Of a stretch of 7,347 nucleotides of DNA, positions 1-6,303 are shown one piece after another; positions within the stretch are counted from its first letter, which is position 1, and each line of letters begins with the position of its first letter. The stretch is taken from NCBI GenBank assembly GCA_005879095.1, contig VBLM01000624.1:1-7347 (forward strand), given 5' to 3'. Below the pieces are notes generated by a model that saw only the letters and a list, made by a program, of their open reading frames with translations, did no database searches and was not told the origin of the DNA. This DNA comes from Deltaproteobacteria bacterium (GTDB lineage: Bacteria; Myxococcota; Myxococcia; Myxococcales; 40CM-4-68-19). The position numbers and the translations under genes were made by a program.

Positions 1-1124
1 ATTCGCTTTCCGTCCGGGCTCCAGGCCGGCTCGCAGATCTGCAGCGCAGGCTGGTGAACGACCCGCGCGGCGCCGTTGGCTTCGATCGCGTACAGCTTCG
101 CGATCCACCAGTTGTCGTCGCCGGAACCATGCGCCGCGGTGGCCGCGAACGCGCCTCCGTCAGGCCGCCAGGAATATTCGTAAACGAAGAGGTCCGGCGG
201 AGACAAAGCCTTCAGTGGCGCGCTTCCATCGATGGGAACGACCGCGATGCGCTGCTCCTTGATCTGCTCCTCCACTACGCCGACCAGACGCGCGGACGGC
301 AGGACCGGCCCGCGCAGATCTGCGCCGCCCTCGATGAACAGCACCGCGATCGACTTGCCATCGGGGCTGAAGAGCGGCTTCTGCAGATGGCCGTCGACAT
401 GCGTGAGCTGTCGCACCTGCCCGCTGCGCAGGTCGGCGACATAGAGCTGCGGCTGGTGGCCGCTCGCCGGAACATTCGCAAACGCCGCATCCCCTTCGAT
501 GACGAGGCGCACCAACACTTTCTCCGGATCCCTCCAGCGCACGCTCGCCACGCTGCCGCGCAGACCGGGCGTGAGGTTGCGCGCCTTCGCGTTGCCGTCG
601 GCGGGCGCGACGAAGAGATCGCCGCCGTTCGAGCCGTGATCGCTCATCAGCCCTTCGATGAACGCGATTCGCTTTCCGTCCGGGCTCCAGGCCGGCTCGC
701 AGATCTGCAGCGCAGGCTGGTGAACGACCCGCGCGGCGCCGTTGGCTTCGATCGCGTACAGCTTCGCGATCCACCAGTTGTCGTCGCCGGAACCATGCGC
801 CGCGGTGGCCGCGAACGCGCCTCCGTCAGGCCGCCAGGAATATTCGTAAACGAAGAGGTCCGGCGGAGACAAAGCCTTCAGTGGCGCGCTTCCATCGATG
901 GGAACGACCGCGATGCGCTGCTCCTTGATCTGCTCCTCCACTACGCCGACCAGACGCGCGGACGGCAGGACCGGCCCGCGCAGATCTGCGCCGCCCTCGA
1001 TGAACAGCACCGCGATCGACTTGCCATCGGGGCTGAAGAGCGGCTTCTGCAGATGGCCGTCGACATGCGTGAGCTGCCGCACCTGCCCGCTGCGCAGGTC
1101 GGCGACATAGAGCTGCGGCTGGTG
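1..1124 (-). repeat. In-frame direct tandem duplication, period 666 nt (222 codons), second copy cut by window edge
   Basis: Positions 1-458 match 667-1124 at 457 of 458 bases by direct reading. The only difference is T411 versus C1077, a synonymous Arg change (CGA versus CGG on the minus strand). Read on the coding strand, the first unit runs from 1124 to 459 and the second starts at 458 and is still identical at the window edge, so its true extent is unknown. The period is a multiple of three, so the reading frame is kept. The junction is sharp: before the repeat one copy is preceded by codons for DAEKK and the other by VPASG, and both continue HQPQLYVADLRSG. No transposase or terminal inverted repeat is present at the boundaries. 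Confidence 0.95.
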
Positions 1125-1418
1125 CTTCTTCTCCGCGTCGGAAAGAAACGCGAGCTGCGATCCGTCCGGGCTGAAAGCGAGATCGCCTTCGTCCGCGGTC
1201 TTTCCCGCCGTGACGTGAACGGCCGTTGAACCCCTCGGCTCCTGCACCTGGATGAACGACTCTTCCCAGTTCGGGCCGTCCGGCGTAGCGGCCTGCTCCA
1301 CCCACGCCACGCGCGCGCCGTCGCTCGAGATGACCGCGCCATGCACCTCGACGGTCCGATTCAGCATCTGCAGCACTTCGATCGGTCCTGCGAGCAGCAA
1401 CACGAGCGCAAGCGGCAT
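1..1418 (-). CDS. S9-family (prolyl oligopeptidase/DPP4-like) peptidase, N-terminal beta-propeller part; 3' end off the left edge; contains an internal duplication
   Basis: The minus strand is open from ATG 1418 to the window edge (472 codons visible, no stop), and I translated it directly. The start is supported by GGGAGG (plus-strand 1425-1430) six bases upstream. The N-terminus MPLALVLLLAG looks like a short signal peptide, so export is likely. PD40/TolB-like propeller motifs recur: AFSPDGSQLAF, LFSPDGKSIAV, SWRPDGGAFAA and AWSPDGKRIAF. This pattern and the linking segments resemble the propeller that gates substrate access in S9 serine peptidases; the alpha/beta-hydrolase domain with the catalytic triad would lie beyond position 1. 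Residues 99-320 form a unit that starts again at residue 321 almost identically. The second copy adds at least three blade motifs, giving at least nine before any hydrolase domain, against 7-8 blades in known S9 enzymes. A propeller-only TolB-like protein is the alternative, because the catalytic domain is not visible. Confidence 0.72.
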   Translation of the reverse strand, partial: MPLALVLLLAGPIEVLQMLNRTVEVHGAVISSDGARVAWVEQAATPDGPNWEESFIQVQEPRGSTAVHVTAGKTADEGDLAFSPDGSQLAFLSDAEKKHQPQLYVADLRSGQVRQLTHVDGHLQKPLFSPDGKSIAVLFIEGGADLRGPVLPSARLVGVVEEQIKEQRIAVVPIDGSAPLKALSPPDLFVYEYSWRPDGGAFAATAAHGSGDDNWWIAKLYAIEANGAARVVHQPALQICEPAWSPDGKRIAFIEGLMSDHGSNGGDLFVAPADGNAKARNLTPGLRGSVASVRWRDPEKVLVRLVIEGDAAFANVPASGHQPQLYVADLRSGQVRQLTHVDGHLQKPLFSPDGKSIAVLFIEGGADLRGPVLPSARLVGVVEEQIKEQRIAVVPIDGSAPLKALSPPDLFVYEYSWRPDGGAFAATAAHGSGDDNWWIAKLYAIEANGAARVVHQPALQICEPAWSPDGKR

Positions 1419-1424
1419 GCCTGG

Positions 1425-1430
1425 CCTCCC
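1425..1430 (-). promoter_or_regulatory. Ribosome binding site of the S9-type peptidase gene
   Basis: The coding strand reads GGGAGG six bases before ATG 1418. This strong Shine-Dalgarno match fixes the start of the minus-strand gene and shows that the short divergent gap serves both genes. Confidence 0.7.
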
Positions 1431-1438
1431 GGGAGCAG

Positions 1439-1447
1439 TGTTATCAT
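1439..1447 (+). promoter_or_regulatory. Candidate extended -10 promoter element for the HEAT/HD-GYP operon
   Basis: The sequence TGTTATCAT fits an extended -10 (TGn followed by TATCAT, five of six matches to TATAAT). It lies in the 39-nt gap between the two divergent start codons. No good -35 is seen 17 bases upstream, as is common with extended -10 promoters. Transcription would begin near 1454, only a few bases before ATG 1458, so the mRNA would be nearly leaderless. That agrees with the absence of a Shine-Dalgarno sequence before 1458. This is inference from sequence pattern only. Confidence 0.35.
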
Positions 1448-1457
1448 CTTGCGGTCG

Positions 1458-3176
1458 ATGTCCGAATCTGTCTCCGAGAATGCCTCGCAGGAGGTCGCGT
1501 CCGCGCGGCAGGTCTTCCGCGAGCTGGACAAGTCGTGCCGCGCGACCCGGACATACGGGCTCACCAACGCGGTGACGCGGCGGTTCTTCGATCAGCTGCA
1601 GACGTTCATGCTCGCCCACCTCGAATCGTGGCCGGTGCTGGCGGTGATCGTCGAGCGCGCCGAGCTGCGGCTCAACGACGAGGTCGTCTACAAGGGCGAG
1701 GACAGCCTCGGCGAGAGCCTCGCTTTCCGCCTCTACGGCGACGGCGTCCGCGAGGTGCGCTTCGAGCAGGGCGTCTCGCCCGACGATCTGCAGTCGTTCC
1801 TCGACGCCTTGTGGGGCCGCTCCGGGGAAGACGAGGATGACGACGTCGTCACCCGACTGTGGGCCAAGGACCTCGCCACCATCTCGTTCGTCACCGCCGA
1901 AGACATCATCCAGGCGCCGTCGACGGAAGAGCTCACACCACAGGAAAACGGCTTCTTCGCCGCGCCGCCGGCGTCCTTCGATCGCGTGCTGGAGCGCGAA
2001 CGCCGGCTCGCTCTGGTCTCGAGCGCGGCCAGCGGCGAGGGGCCGGCGGCGGCGGGAGAGAACCTCAACCGCGGCGGCTCGGGTCTGGTCGGCTTCGAGG
2101 TGACCGATGCCGAGCGCAAAACGCTCGACGCGGACCTCGCGGACGAGCGCGCAGTCGACTCCACCGCGTCGGTGCTCTCGATGCTGGAGGCGATTCTGCA
2201 CGCGGAGGTGTCGGCCGACGTGATCGCGCGCGCGCTCGCGACCACGCCGGCCGTGTTCGACGCGCTGCTCGCGTCCGGCAACTGGTCCGCGCTCAACGGC
2301 ACGCTCTCCGCGTTGGAGCGCGCCGGCGACGCGAATCCCGCTTTCGAGCTGACCCACCGCTTGATTGCGCAGCGGGTGATCGATTCCTTGAACCTGCCGG
2401 ATCGGGCGGCCTTGATCGAGAAGGGGCTCGGCACCGAGGCCGGCCGATCGATGTCCGGCCTCTCCGGCATCTTCGCGCACCTGCGCGCGCCCGCGGTTGG
2501 ACCGCTGTGCGGCGTACTGTCAGCCGTGACGGACGAGGAACATCGCGCCGCGCTGCGCGACACGCTGATCCGGCTCGGCGCGGAGAATCCCGAGCCGGTG
2601 CTCAAGGGTCTCGCCGATCCGCGGTCGCAGTACGTGCGCGATCTGGTGACGATCATCGTGGCCTGGCAGCGGCCGCAAGCCAAGGACGAGCTGGCGATGC
2701 TCGCGGCCCATCCGGCGGCGGAAGTGCGCGAGGATGCGCTGAGCAGCATCGCGCGGCTGCATCCGAACGGCGATGCCGCGCCGGTGATCGCCTTTGCCTC
2801 CGATGCCGCTGCCGAAGTGCGTCAGCATGCGATGCGGCTGCTCGCTTCGTCGCGCTACACCGCGACGTGGGAGCAGTGGAAGCCACACTTGAAAGAGGAT
2901 TTGATCGAGCTGTCGCGCGCGGACAAGCGCATTCTCTTCCAGGCGCTGCGCGCTTCGGCGGGGAACGAGACGGTCCCGTTTTTCCTCGAGCTGATCTCGG
3001 GACGCGGCTGGAAGCAGCGGCAGAAGCGCGAGGAAACCGCGCTGCTTGCCATCAAGGCGCTGGCCACGCTCGGCACCGACGCCGCGCACGACGCGCTCCA
3101 GTTCGCACGCAAGGAAGGCAGCGGCGCAGTGCGCAAGGCGTGCGCGGCGGCGCTCGGCGAGGGGGACAAGGACTGA
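1458..3176 (+). CDS. HEAT-repeat protein with an N-terminal domain resembling that of the adjacent HD-GYP protein (572 aa)
   Basis: The frame is open further upstream to 1341, but that would overlap the divergent peptidase gene. ATG 1458 (MSESVSENASQE) lies in the divergent gap and is the better start. Residues 1 to about 115 form a helical/strand domain with the motif LRLNDEVVYKG, followed by a phrase similar to one in the next protein. An acidic run (residues 124-130) leads to a low-complexity linker with ENLNRGGSG near residue 200. From about residue 385 to the end there are alpha-helical repeats of HEAT type, for example HPAAEVREDALSSIARL and DAAAEVRQHAMRLLASS, and a final copy GSGAVRKACAAALG. 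There is no signal peptide or membrane segment, so it is cytoplasmic. HEAT repeats usually mediate protein-protein contacts, and no catalytic motif is seen. It shares one base with the downstream HD-GYP gene (TGATG), so translation is coupled and a common role is likely. The exact function is unknown. Confidence 0.85.
   Translation: MSESVSENASQEVASARQVFRELDKSCRATRTYGLTNAVTRRFFDQLQTFMLAHLESWPVLAVIVERAELRLNDEVVYKGEDSLGESLAFRLYGDGVREVRFEQGVSPDDLQSFLDALWGRSGEDEDDDVVTRLWAKDLATISFVTAEDIIQAPSTEELTPQENGFFAAPPASFDRVLERERRLALVSSAASGEGPAAAGENLNRGGSGLVGFEVTDAERKTLDADLADERAVDSTASVLSMLEAILHAEVSADVIARALATTPAVFDALLASGNWSALNGTLSALERAGDANPAFELTHRLIAQRVIDSLNLPDRAALIEKGLGTEAGRSMSGLSGIFAHLRAPAVGPLCGVLSAVTDEEHRAALRDTLIRLGAENPEPVLKGLADPRSQYVRDLVTIIVAWQRPQAKDELAMLAAHPAAEVREDALSSIARLHPNGDAAPVIAFASDAAAEVRQHAMRLLASSRYTATWEQWKPHLKEDLIELSRADKRILFQALRASAGNETVPFFLELISGRGWKQRQKREETALLAIKALATLGTDAAHDALQFARKEGSGAVRKACAAALGEGDKD
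3159..3172 (+). promoter_or_regulatory. Ribosome binding site(s) for the HD-GYP-like gene inside the end of the HEAT gene
   Basis: GAGGGGG (3159-3165) lies ten bases, and AAGGA (3168-3172) three bases, before ATG 3176. The start codon overlaps the upstream stop by one base (TGATG), the arrangement expected for translational coupling and reinitiation. It supports 3176 as the start. Confidence 0.5.
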
Positions 3177-4657
3177 TGCCCGACTCGCACGATCCGCTGC
3201 TGGTGCACGAGCGGTCGCTGACCGGCAAGGTCGCGCGTGGATCAGAAGCGGGCGACATCGTCGATCAGCAATTGCACCTGCTCGGCACGCAGCTGGTCTC
3301 GCAGCTCAACGTGCTCTTGCGCACGGTGCGATCGCACGGCGGGGCGAACACCGCGGTCGATCGGCCGGTGTCGTCGATCCGTACGCTGGTGGGCGCGCTC
3401 GGCCACGACCAGCCGGTCGCGCTGCGGGTGCAGGAAGGATTCGTCTTCCTCGGCGAGCGGCATCTCAAGATCTCGACGCAGGTGATGCCGATCTTCGCCA
3501 GCTTCATCGACTCGCTGGCGGCGCTCGGCGTCGGCGGCGTGATTCTGAAGCGCACGGCGTCCGATCCGGAGTTGCGCAAGTTCGCCGAGCTGTTCGTCGC
3601 GACACTGCCGGGGGGATTCGACGACCTGCGGACCCGCCTCGTTGCAGCCGGGATCGAGAACATTTCGCTGGAAGTGCCGCGGGCCGCGCGCAAGCAGGAG
3701 TTCGCCGACGGCGGCATCGCGCGAGGCGGCGTCGCCGCGGCGCGTGGCGGCGGGAACGATCGCGGTCAGATGCGGCAGCGGGCGCGCAGCGCGTATGCGC
3801 GGGCGGGATCGGCGCTGGCGGCATTGAATACGAATGCGCGCGCCGGCGGGACGTTGCACTTCCGGCAGGCGAAACGGGCCATCCAGAACATCGTCGATCT
3901 CCTGCTGAAGGATCCGGCCACGGTGCTCGGGCTCACTACTTTACGCGCGCACGGCTATTCGAAGCTCGAGCTCGCCGACGTCGGGCTGGCGGCGCTCTTC
4001 CACGATCTGGGCAAGTGCGCGGTGCCGCTCGAAGTGCTCAACAAGCCGGCCGAGTTCACCGGCGCCGAGTGGGCGATCATGCGCACACATCCGAGCGAGG
4101 GCGTGCTGGCGCTGCTCGGCTCGCGCGGGATCCTGCGGGTGCCGGCGCGGATGGCGGCGGTGTCGTTCGAGCACCATCTCGGTCATGACGGCTCCGGTTA
4201 TCCGCGGTTGCAGCGTCCCTGGAAACAATCGCTCGCTTCCCGGGTCATTGCGGTAGCCGACTGCTACGACGCGATGACGTCGGCGCGCGTATATCGCCGC
4301 GAGCCACTGCCGCCACCCAACGTGCTGCGGTACATGCTGAGCCGCTCCGGCACGCTGTTCGAACCGACGCTCTTGAAATATTTCGTGACCTGCGTCGGCA
4401 TCATCCCGATCGGCACGCTGGTGCTTCTCGATACCGGCGAGCTCGCCGTCGTTCTGCTTCCCGCCACCGACAAAGAGCACACCGAACGTCCTTTGGTCCG
4501 CATCATCGCCGGCGCATCCGGTGAGCATCTCGAACCCGCGCCCGAATTCGACCTGCGCGAATCGAATGGCTCGGGCGGCTACGTCCGAAGCATCGTCCGC
4601 CTCGTCGACAATACCGAATACCACCTCGAAACCAGCCGCTGGGTCTCTTCAACTTAG
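3176..4657 (+). CDS. HD-GYP-like phosphohydrolase domain protein lacking the first HD helix (493 aa)
   Basis: The start is ATG 3176, overlapping the upstream stop by one base. Residues 1 to about 165 form an N-terminal domain resembling that of the HEAT protein. A Gly/Ala/Arg-rich linker follows (about 175-220), then an HD-GYP module. Seen motifs are FHDLGK (His276, Asp277), LNKP, MRTHP (His305), EHH (His333, His334), DGSGYP (338-343) and VADCYDAMTSARVYR (Asp362). These are the metal-ligand and GYP motifs of cyclic-di-GMP phosphodiesterases. However, LTTLRAH (ending at His259) runs straight into GYSKLELADVGLAALFHD. In relatives a helix of about 22 residues with a Y-T-x-x-H-S-V-N-V-type motif lies between them, and its His is a metal ligand. 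The deletion is in frame, so a full-length product is made but is probably inactive or altered. It may instead be an assembly error. The C-terminal about 100 residues form a beta-rich tail (IPIGTLVLLDTGELAVVL) typical of this protein group. Confidence 0.85.
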   Translation: MPDSHDPLLVHERSLTGKVARGSEAGDIVDQQLHLLGTQLVSQLNVLLRTVRSHGGANTAVDRPVSSIRTLVGALGHDQPVALRVQEGFVFLGERHLKISTQVMPIFASFIDSLAALGVGGVILKRTASDPELRKFAELFVATLPGGFDDLRTRLVAAGIENISLEVPRAARKQEFADGGIARGGVAAARGGGNDRGQMRQRARSAYARAGSALAALNTNARAGGTLHFRQAKRAIQNIVDLLLKDPATVLGLTTLRAHGYSKLELADVGLAALFHDLGKCAVPLEVLNKPAEFTGAEWAIMRTHPSEGVLALLGSRGILRVPARMAAVSFEHHLGHDGSGYPRLQRPWKQSLASRVIAVADCYDAMTSARVYRREPLPPPNVLRYMLSRSGTLFEPTLLKYFVTCVGIIPIGTLVLLDTGELAVVLLPATDKEHTERPLVRIIAGASGEHLEPAPEFDLRESNGSGGYVRSIVRLVDNTEYHLETSRWVSST

Positions 4658-4661
4658 CTGT

Positions 4662-4690
4662 TGACTCATGACTCTACATATGTCGATTCT
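4662..4690 (+). promoter_or_regulatory. Candidate promoter/operator of the PadR gene
   Basis: In the 38-nt gap before the PadR gene, a direct repeat TGACTC occurs at 4662-4667 and 4669-4674. TTGACT (4661-4666) could serve as a -35. Just after it is the perfect 8-bp palindrome ACATATGT (4676-4683), which extends to an imperfect 14-bp dyad (4673-4686). PadR repressors commonly bind dyads with ATGT/ACAT half-sites at their own promoters, so autorepression is plausible. No strong -10 is evident. The assignment is inferred from position and pattern. Confidence 0.35.
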
Positions 4691-4695
4691 GGAGC

Positions 4696-4992
4696 ATGGT
4701 GCGAAGGCTGAACGGGTCGCGGCAGACGCAGTCCTTGCTCGCTCTCATGGCGCGGCAGCCGCGGGCCTGGCAATACGGGTATGAGCTGTCGAAAGAGACG
4801 GGGCTCAGATCCGGTACGCTCTATCCGCTGCTGATCCGGCTCAGCGATCAGGGGCTCCTGGAATCGAAGTGGCTCGAGCCGGAGCGGCCGGGCAGGCCGC
4901 CGAGACATGCCTATCGGCTCACGCCCGACGGGCTGGCGTTTGCGCGGGCCGCGAGCGCCGGCCGGCGCAAGCTGCGGGAGGCGACCACATGA
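4696..4992 (+). CDS. PadR-family transcriptional regulator (98 aa)
   Basis: This is a short winged-helix regulator. The signature region is clear: YGYELSKETGLRSGTLYPLL (residues 31-50) followed by IRLSDQGLLESKW, and the wing region EPERPGRPPRHAYRLTPDG. Members usually repress their own operon and respond to ligands or stress. The length fits the short PadR subfamily, which has only a small C-terminal dimerisation helix. GGAG (4691-4694) is very close to ATG 4696; GTG 4699 would give better spacing and is an alternative start. The stop overlaps the next start (ATGA, 4989-4992), so the two genes are co-translated. The downstream membrane protein is its probable partner or target. Confidence 0.9.
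   Translation: MVRRLNGSRQTQSLLALMARQPRAWQYGYELSKETGLRSGTLYPLLIRLSDQGLLESKWLEPERPGRPPRHAYRLTPDGLAFARAASAGRRKLREATT
4976..4981 (+). promoter_or_regulatory. Ribosome binding site of the membrane-protein gene
   Basis: GGGAGG lies seven bases before ATG 4989, inside the end of the PadR gene. It decides the start of the membrane-protein gene, which is otherwise open in frame further upstream to 4869. Confidence 0.7.
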
Positions 4993-5657
4993 AAGCCACT
5001 TTGCTCCGTCGATTCGCGTTTGCCCTGATGGCGCACGCGTCCCGGATTCTGCCGCCCGCGCGCGCCCCGTGGGCGGAAGCGATGAAACAAGAGCTCGATC
5101 ACATCGAGGGCGATCTCGAGGCCGTGCGGTGGGCCGTCGGCTGCGTGTTCGCCAGTTACGTCGAGAGAAGCAAGGCGATGGACGTCATTCGCAATCCGTA
5201 CGCGCGTGGGCTCCTCGCGCTCCTGATTTTCACCCAGGTGCTGTCCTTCCTTTTCGCAACGACTCTTACCGTCTCGTACCGCCTGAACCATCCCCGAATC
5301 GCGACGTTCCTGGGCAGCTTTACGCCTGGCGATGACTATCGCCGTTTCATCCCGCTCATGGATGCGACGCCGTGGTGGATTCACGCGCTCTGGGTCGCAG
5401 CGAGCGCGCTGTTTTTCATCTCCGCGCTGCAGCTGGTTCGAAATCGCCCGGCCGCCTTCCCACTCTTTGCGGCGGCGTGGACACTCGGCGCAATCGGAAA
5501 TCTCATCTCGGAATCAATGCCCGCGTACAGGGAAGTCTTCTCGTTCCCTGCGCCGTCGTTCACGCGCGACTATCTGCTGCCCGCCGTGACTACGTTGATA
5601 CCCGTCCTGATCGCTGCCGCCCTCTGGGCGCGCGTCAATAGAGAATCCGCGTCTTGA
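4989..5657 (+). CDS. PadR-associated small integral membrane protein of unknown function (222 aa)
   Basis: The start at ATG 4989 is chosen for its GGGAGG site and its ATGA overlap with the PadR stop. The N-terminal about 60 residues are cytoplasmic and helical, with the pattern LPPARAPWAEAMKQELDHIE followed by GDLEAVRWAVGC. I recognise this from small proteins encoded beside PadR genes, but I know of no established function. Four hydrophobic segments follow at about residues 74-97, 130-150, 154-174 and 194-214. The loop after the first carries NHPRIATFLGSFTPGDDYRRF. No enzymatic motif is visible. Co-translation with the regulator suggests that PadR controls this protein's level. The 3' end overlaps the convergent serA by 23 bases. 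Confidence 0.8.
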   Translation: MKATLLRRFAFALMAHASRILPPARAPWAEAMKQELDHIEGDLEAVRWAVGCVFASYVERSKAMDVIRNPYARGLLALLIFTQVLSFLFATTLTVSYRLNHPRIATFLGSFTPGDDYRRFIPLMDATPWWIHALWVAASALFFISALQLVRNRPAAFPLFAAAWTLGAIGNLISESMPAYREVFSFPAPSFTRDYLLPAVTTLIPVLIAAALWARVNRESAS

Positions 5658-6303
5658 TGCTCGTCTCCAGCGCGGCGACGTCCTTCTTGACCTCGTTCGA
5701 AACGTCCTGGTCGAGGTCCATGATCAGATAGCCGAGCGTCGCGTCGGTCGAGAGCACCTGGCTGTGGATGTTCGCGTCGTGCTCGCTGACGATGCGGTTG
5801 ATGTCGCGCAGGACGCCGGGGACGTTGCGATGTGCGTTGAGAATCCGGTGCGTCCCTTTGATCGGCGCCAGCTCGACCTGCGGGAAATTGACCGCGCCCA
5901 CCGTCGCGCCGGTGTTGACGAACTTGACCAGCGTGCCGCCGACTTCGCGCCCTATGGCGGCCTGCGCTTCGCTGGTCGAGCCGCCGACGTGAGGCGTGAG
6001 GATTACGTTCGGCAAACCGCGCAGCGGCGTGGTGAAGCCCTCACGATTGGTTTCCGGCTCCTCGGGATAGACGTCGATCGCCGCGCCCGCGAGGTGACCG
6101 GCGCGCAGCGCGTCCGCCAGCGCCGGCAGCACGACGACGTTGCCGCGACTGAGATTCAGGAGATATGCGCCCTTCTTCATCGCGGCGATCTCCGCGGCGC
6201 CGAGCATCTCCCGCGTCTGCGGCGTGAGCGGAACGTGCAGCGTGACGAAGTCCGCCTTCGCCAGCAGCTCCTGCAGCGACGGACACGGACGGTTGTTGCC
6301 CAT
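5635..6303 (-). CDS. serA: SerA C-terminal fragment (catalytic half of nucleotide-binding domain plus ACT domain)
   Basis: This is the second open frame of the broken serA, usable from ATG 6303 (MGNNRPCPSLQELL), although the homologous sequence extends upstream to about 6327. It holds ADFVTLHVPLTPQT, the catalytic Arg, Glu and His motifs, and the ACT-like regulatory domain (HRNVPGVLRDINRIV), which in E. coli SerA binds serine for feedback inhibition. It lacks the Rossmann glycine loop. No convincing ribosome binding site precedes 6303. Its 3' end overlaps the convergent membrane-protein gene. Confidence 0.5.
   Translation of the reverse strand: MGNNRPCPSLQELLAKADFVTLHVPLTPQTREMLGAAEIAAMKKGAYLLNLSRGNVVVLPALADALRAGHLAGAAIDVYPEEPETNREGFTTPLRGLPNVILTPHVGGSTSEAQAAIGREVGGTLVKFVNTGATVGAVNFPQVELAPIKGTHRILNAHRNVPGVLRDINRIVSEHDANIHSQVLSTDATLGYLIMDLDQDVSNEVKKDVAALETSIKTRILY

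Noticed and set aside
1..1124. Mobile element or CRISPR-like repeat as the cause of the left-end duplication
   Set aside because: The unit is coding propeller sequence, with no transposase, terminal inverted repeats or spacer structure. It is a simple direct duplication.
54..1229. Long plus-strand open frame (391 aa) with an internal repeat
   Set aside because: It is antisense to the propeller gene. Its repeat merely mirrors the DNA duplication, its composition is Arg-rich, and it has no recognisable motif. The minus-strand frame shows clear PD40 motifs.
1733..2749. Minus-strand open frame of 338 aa
   Set aside because: It is a Ser/Arg-rich antisense shadow of the HEAT gene with no family motif.
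1859..3175. Upstream extension of the HD-GYP reading frame back to 1859
   Set aside because: The extension overlaps the HEAT gene in another frame and is Arg/Gly-rich nonsense. The start at 3176 has the overlap and ribosome binding site expected of a coupled gene.
3046..4188. Plus-strand open frame of 380 aa across the HEAT/HD-GYP boundary
   Set aside because: It is an Arg- and Ala-rich shadow frame, common in GC-rich DNA, and lies fully within two better supported genes.
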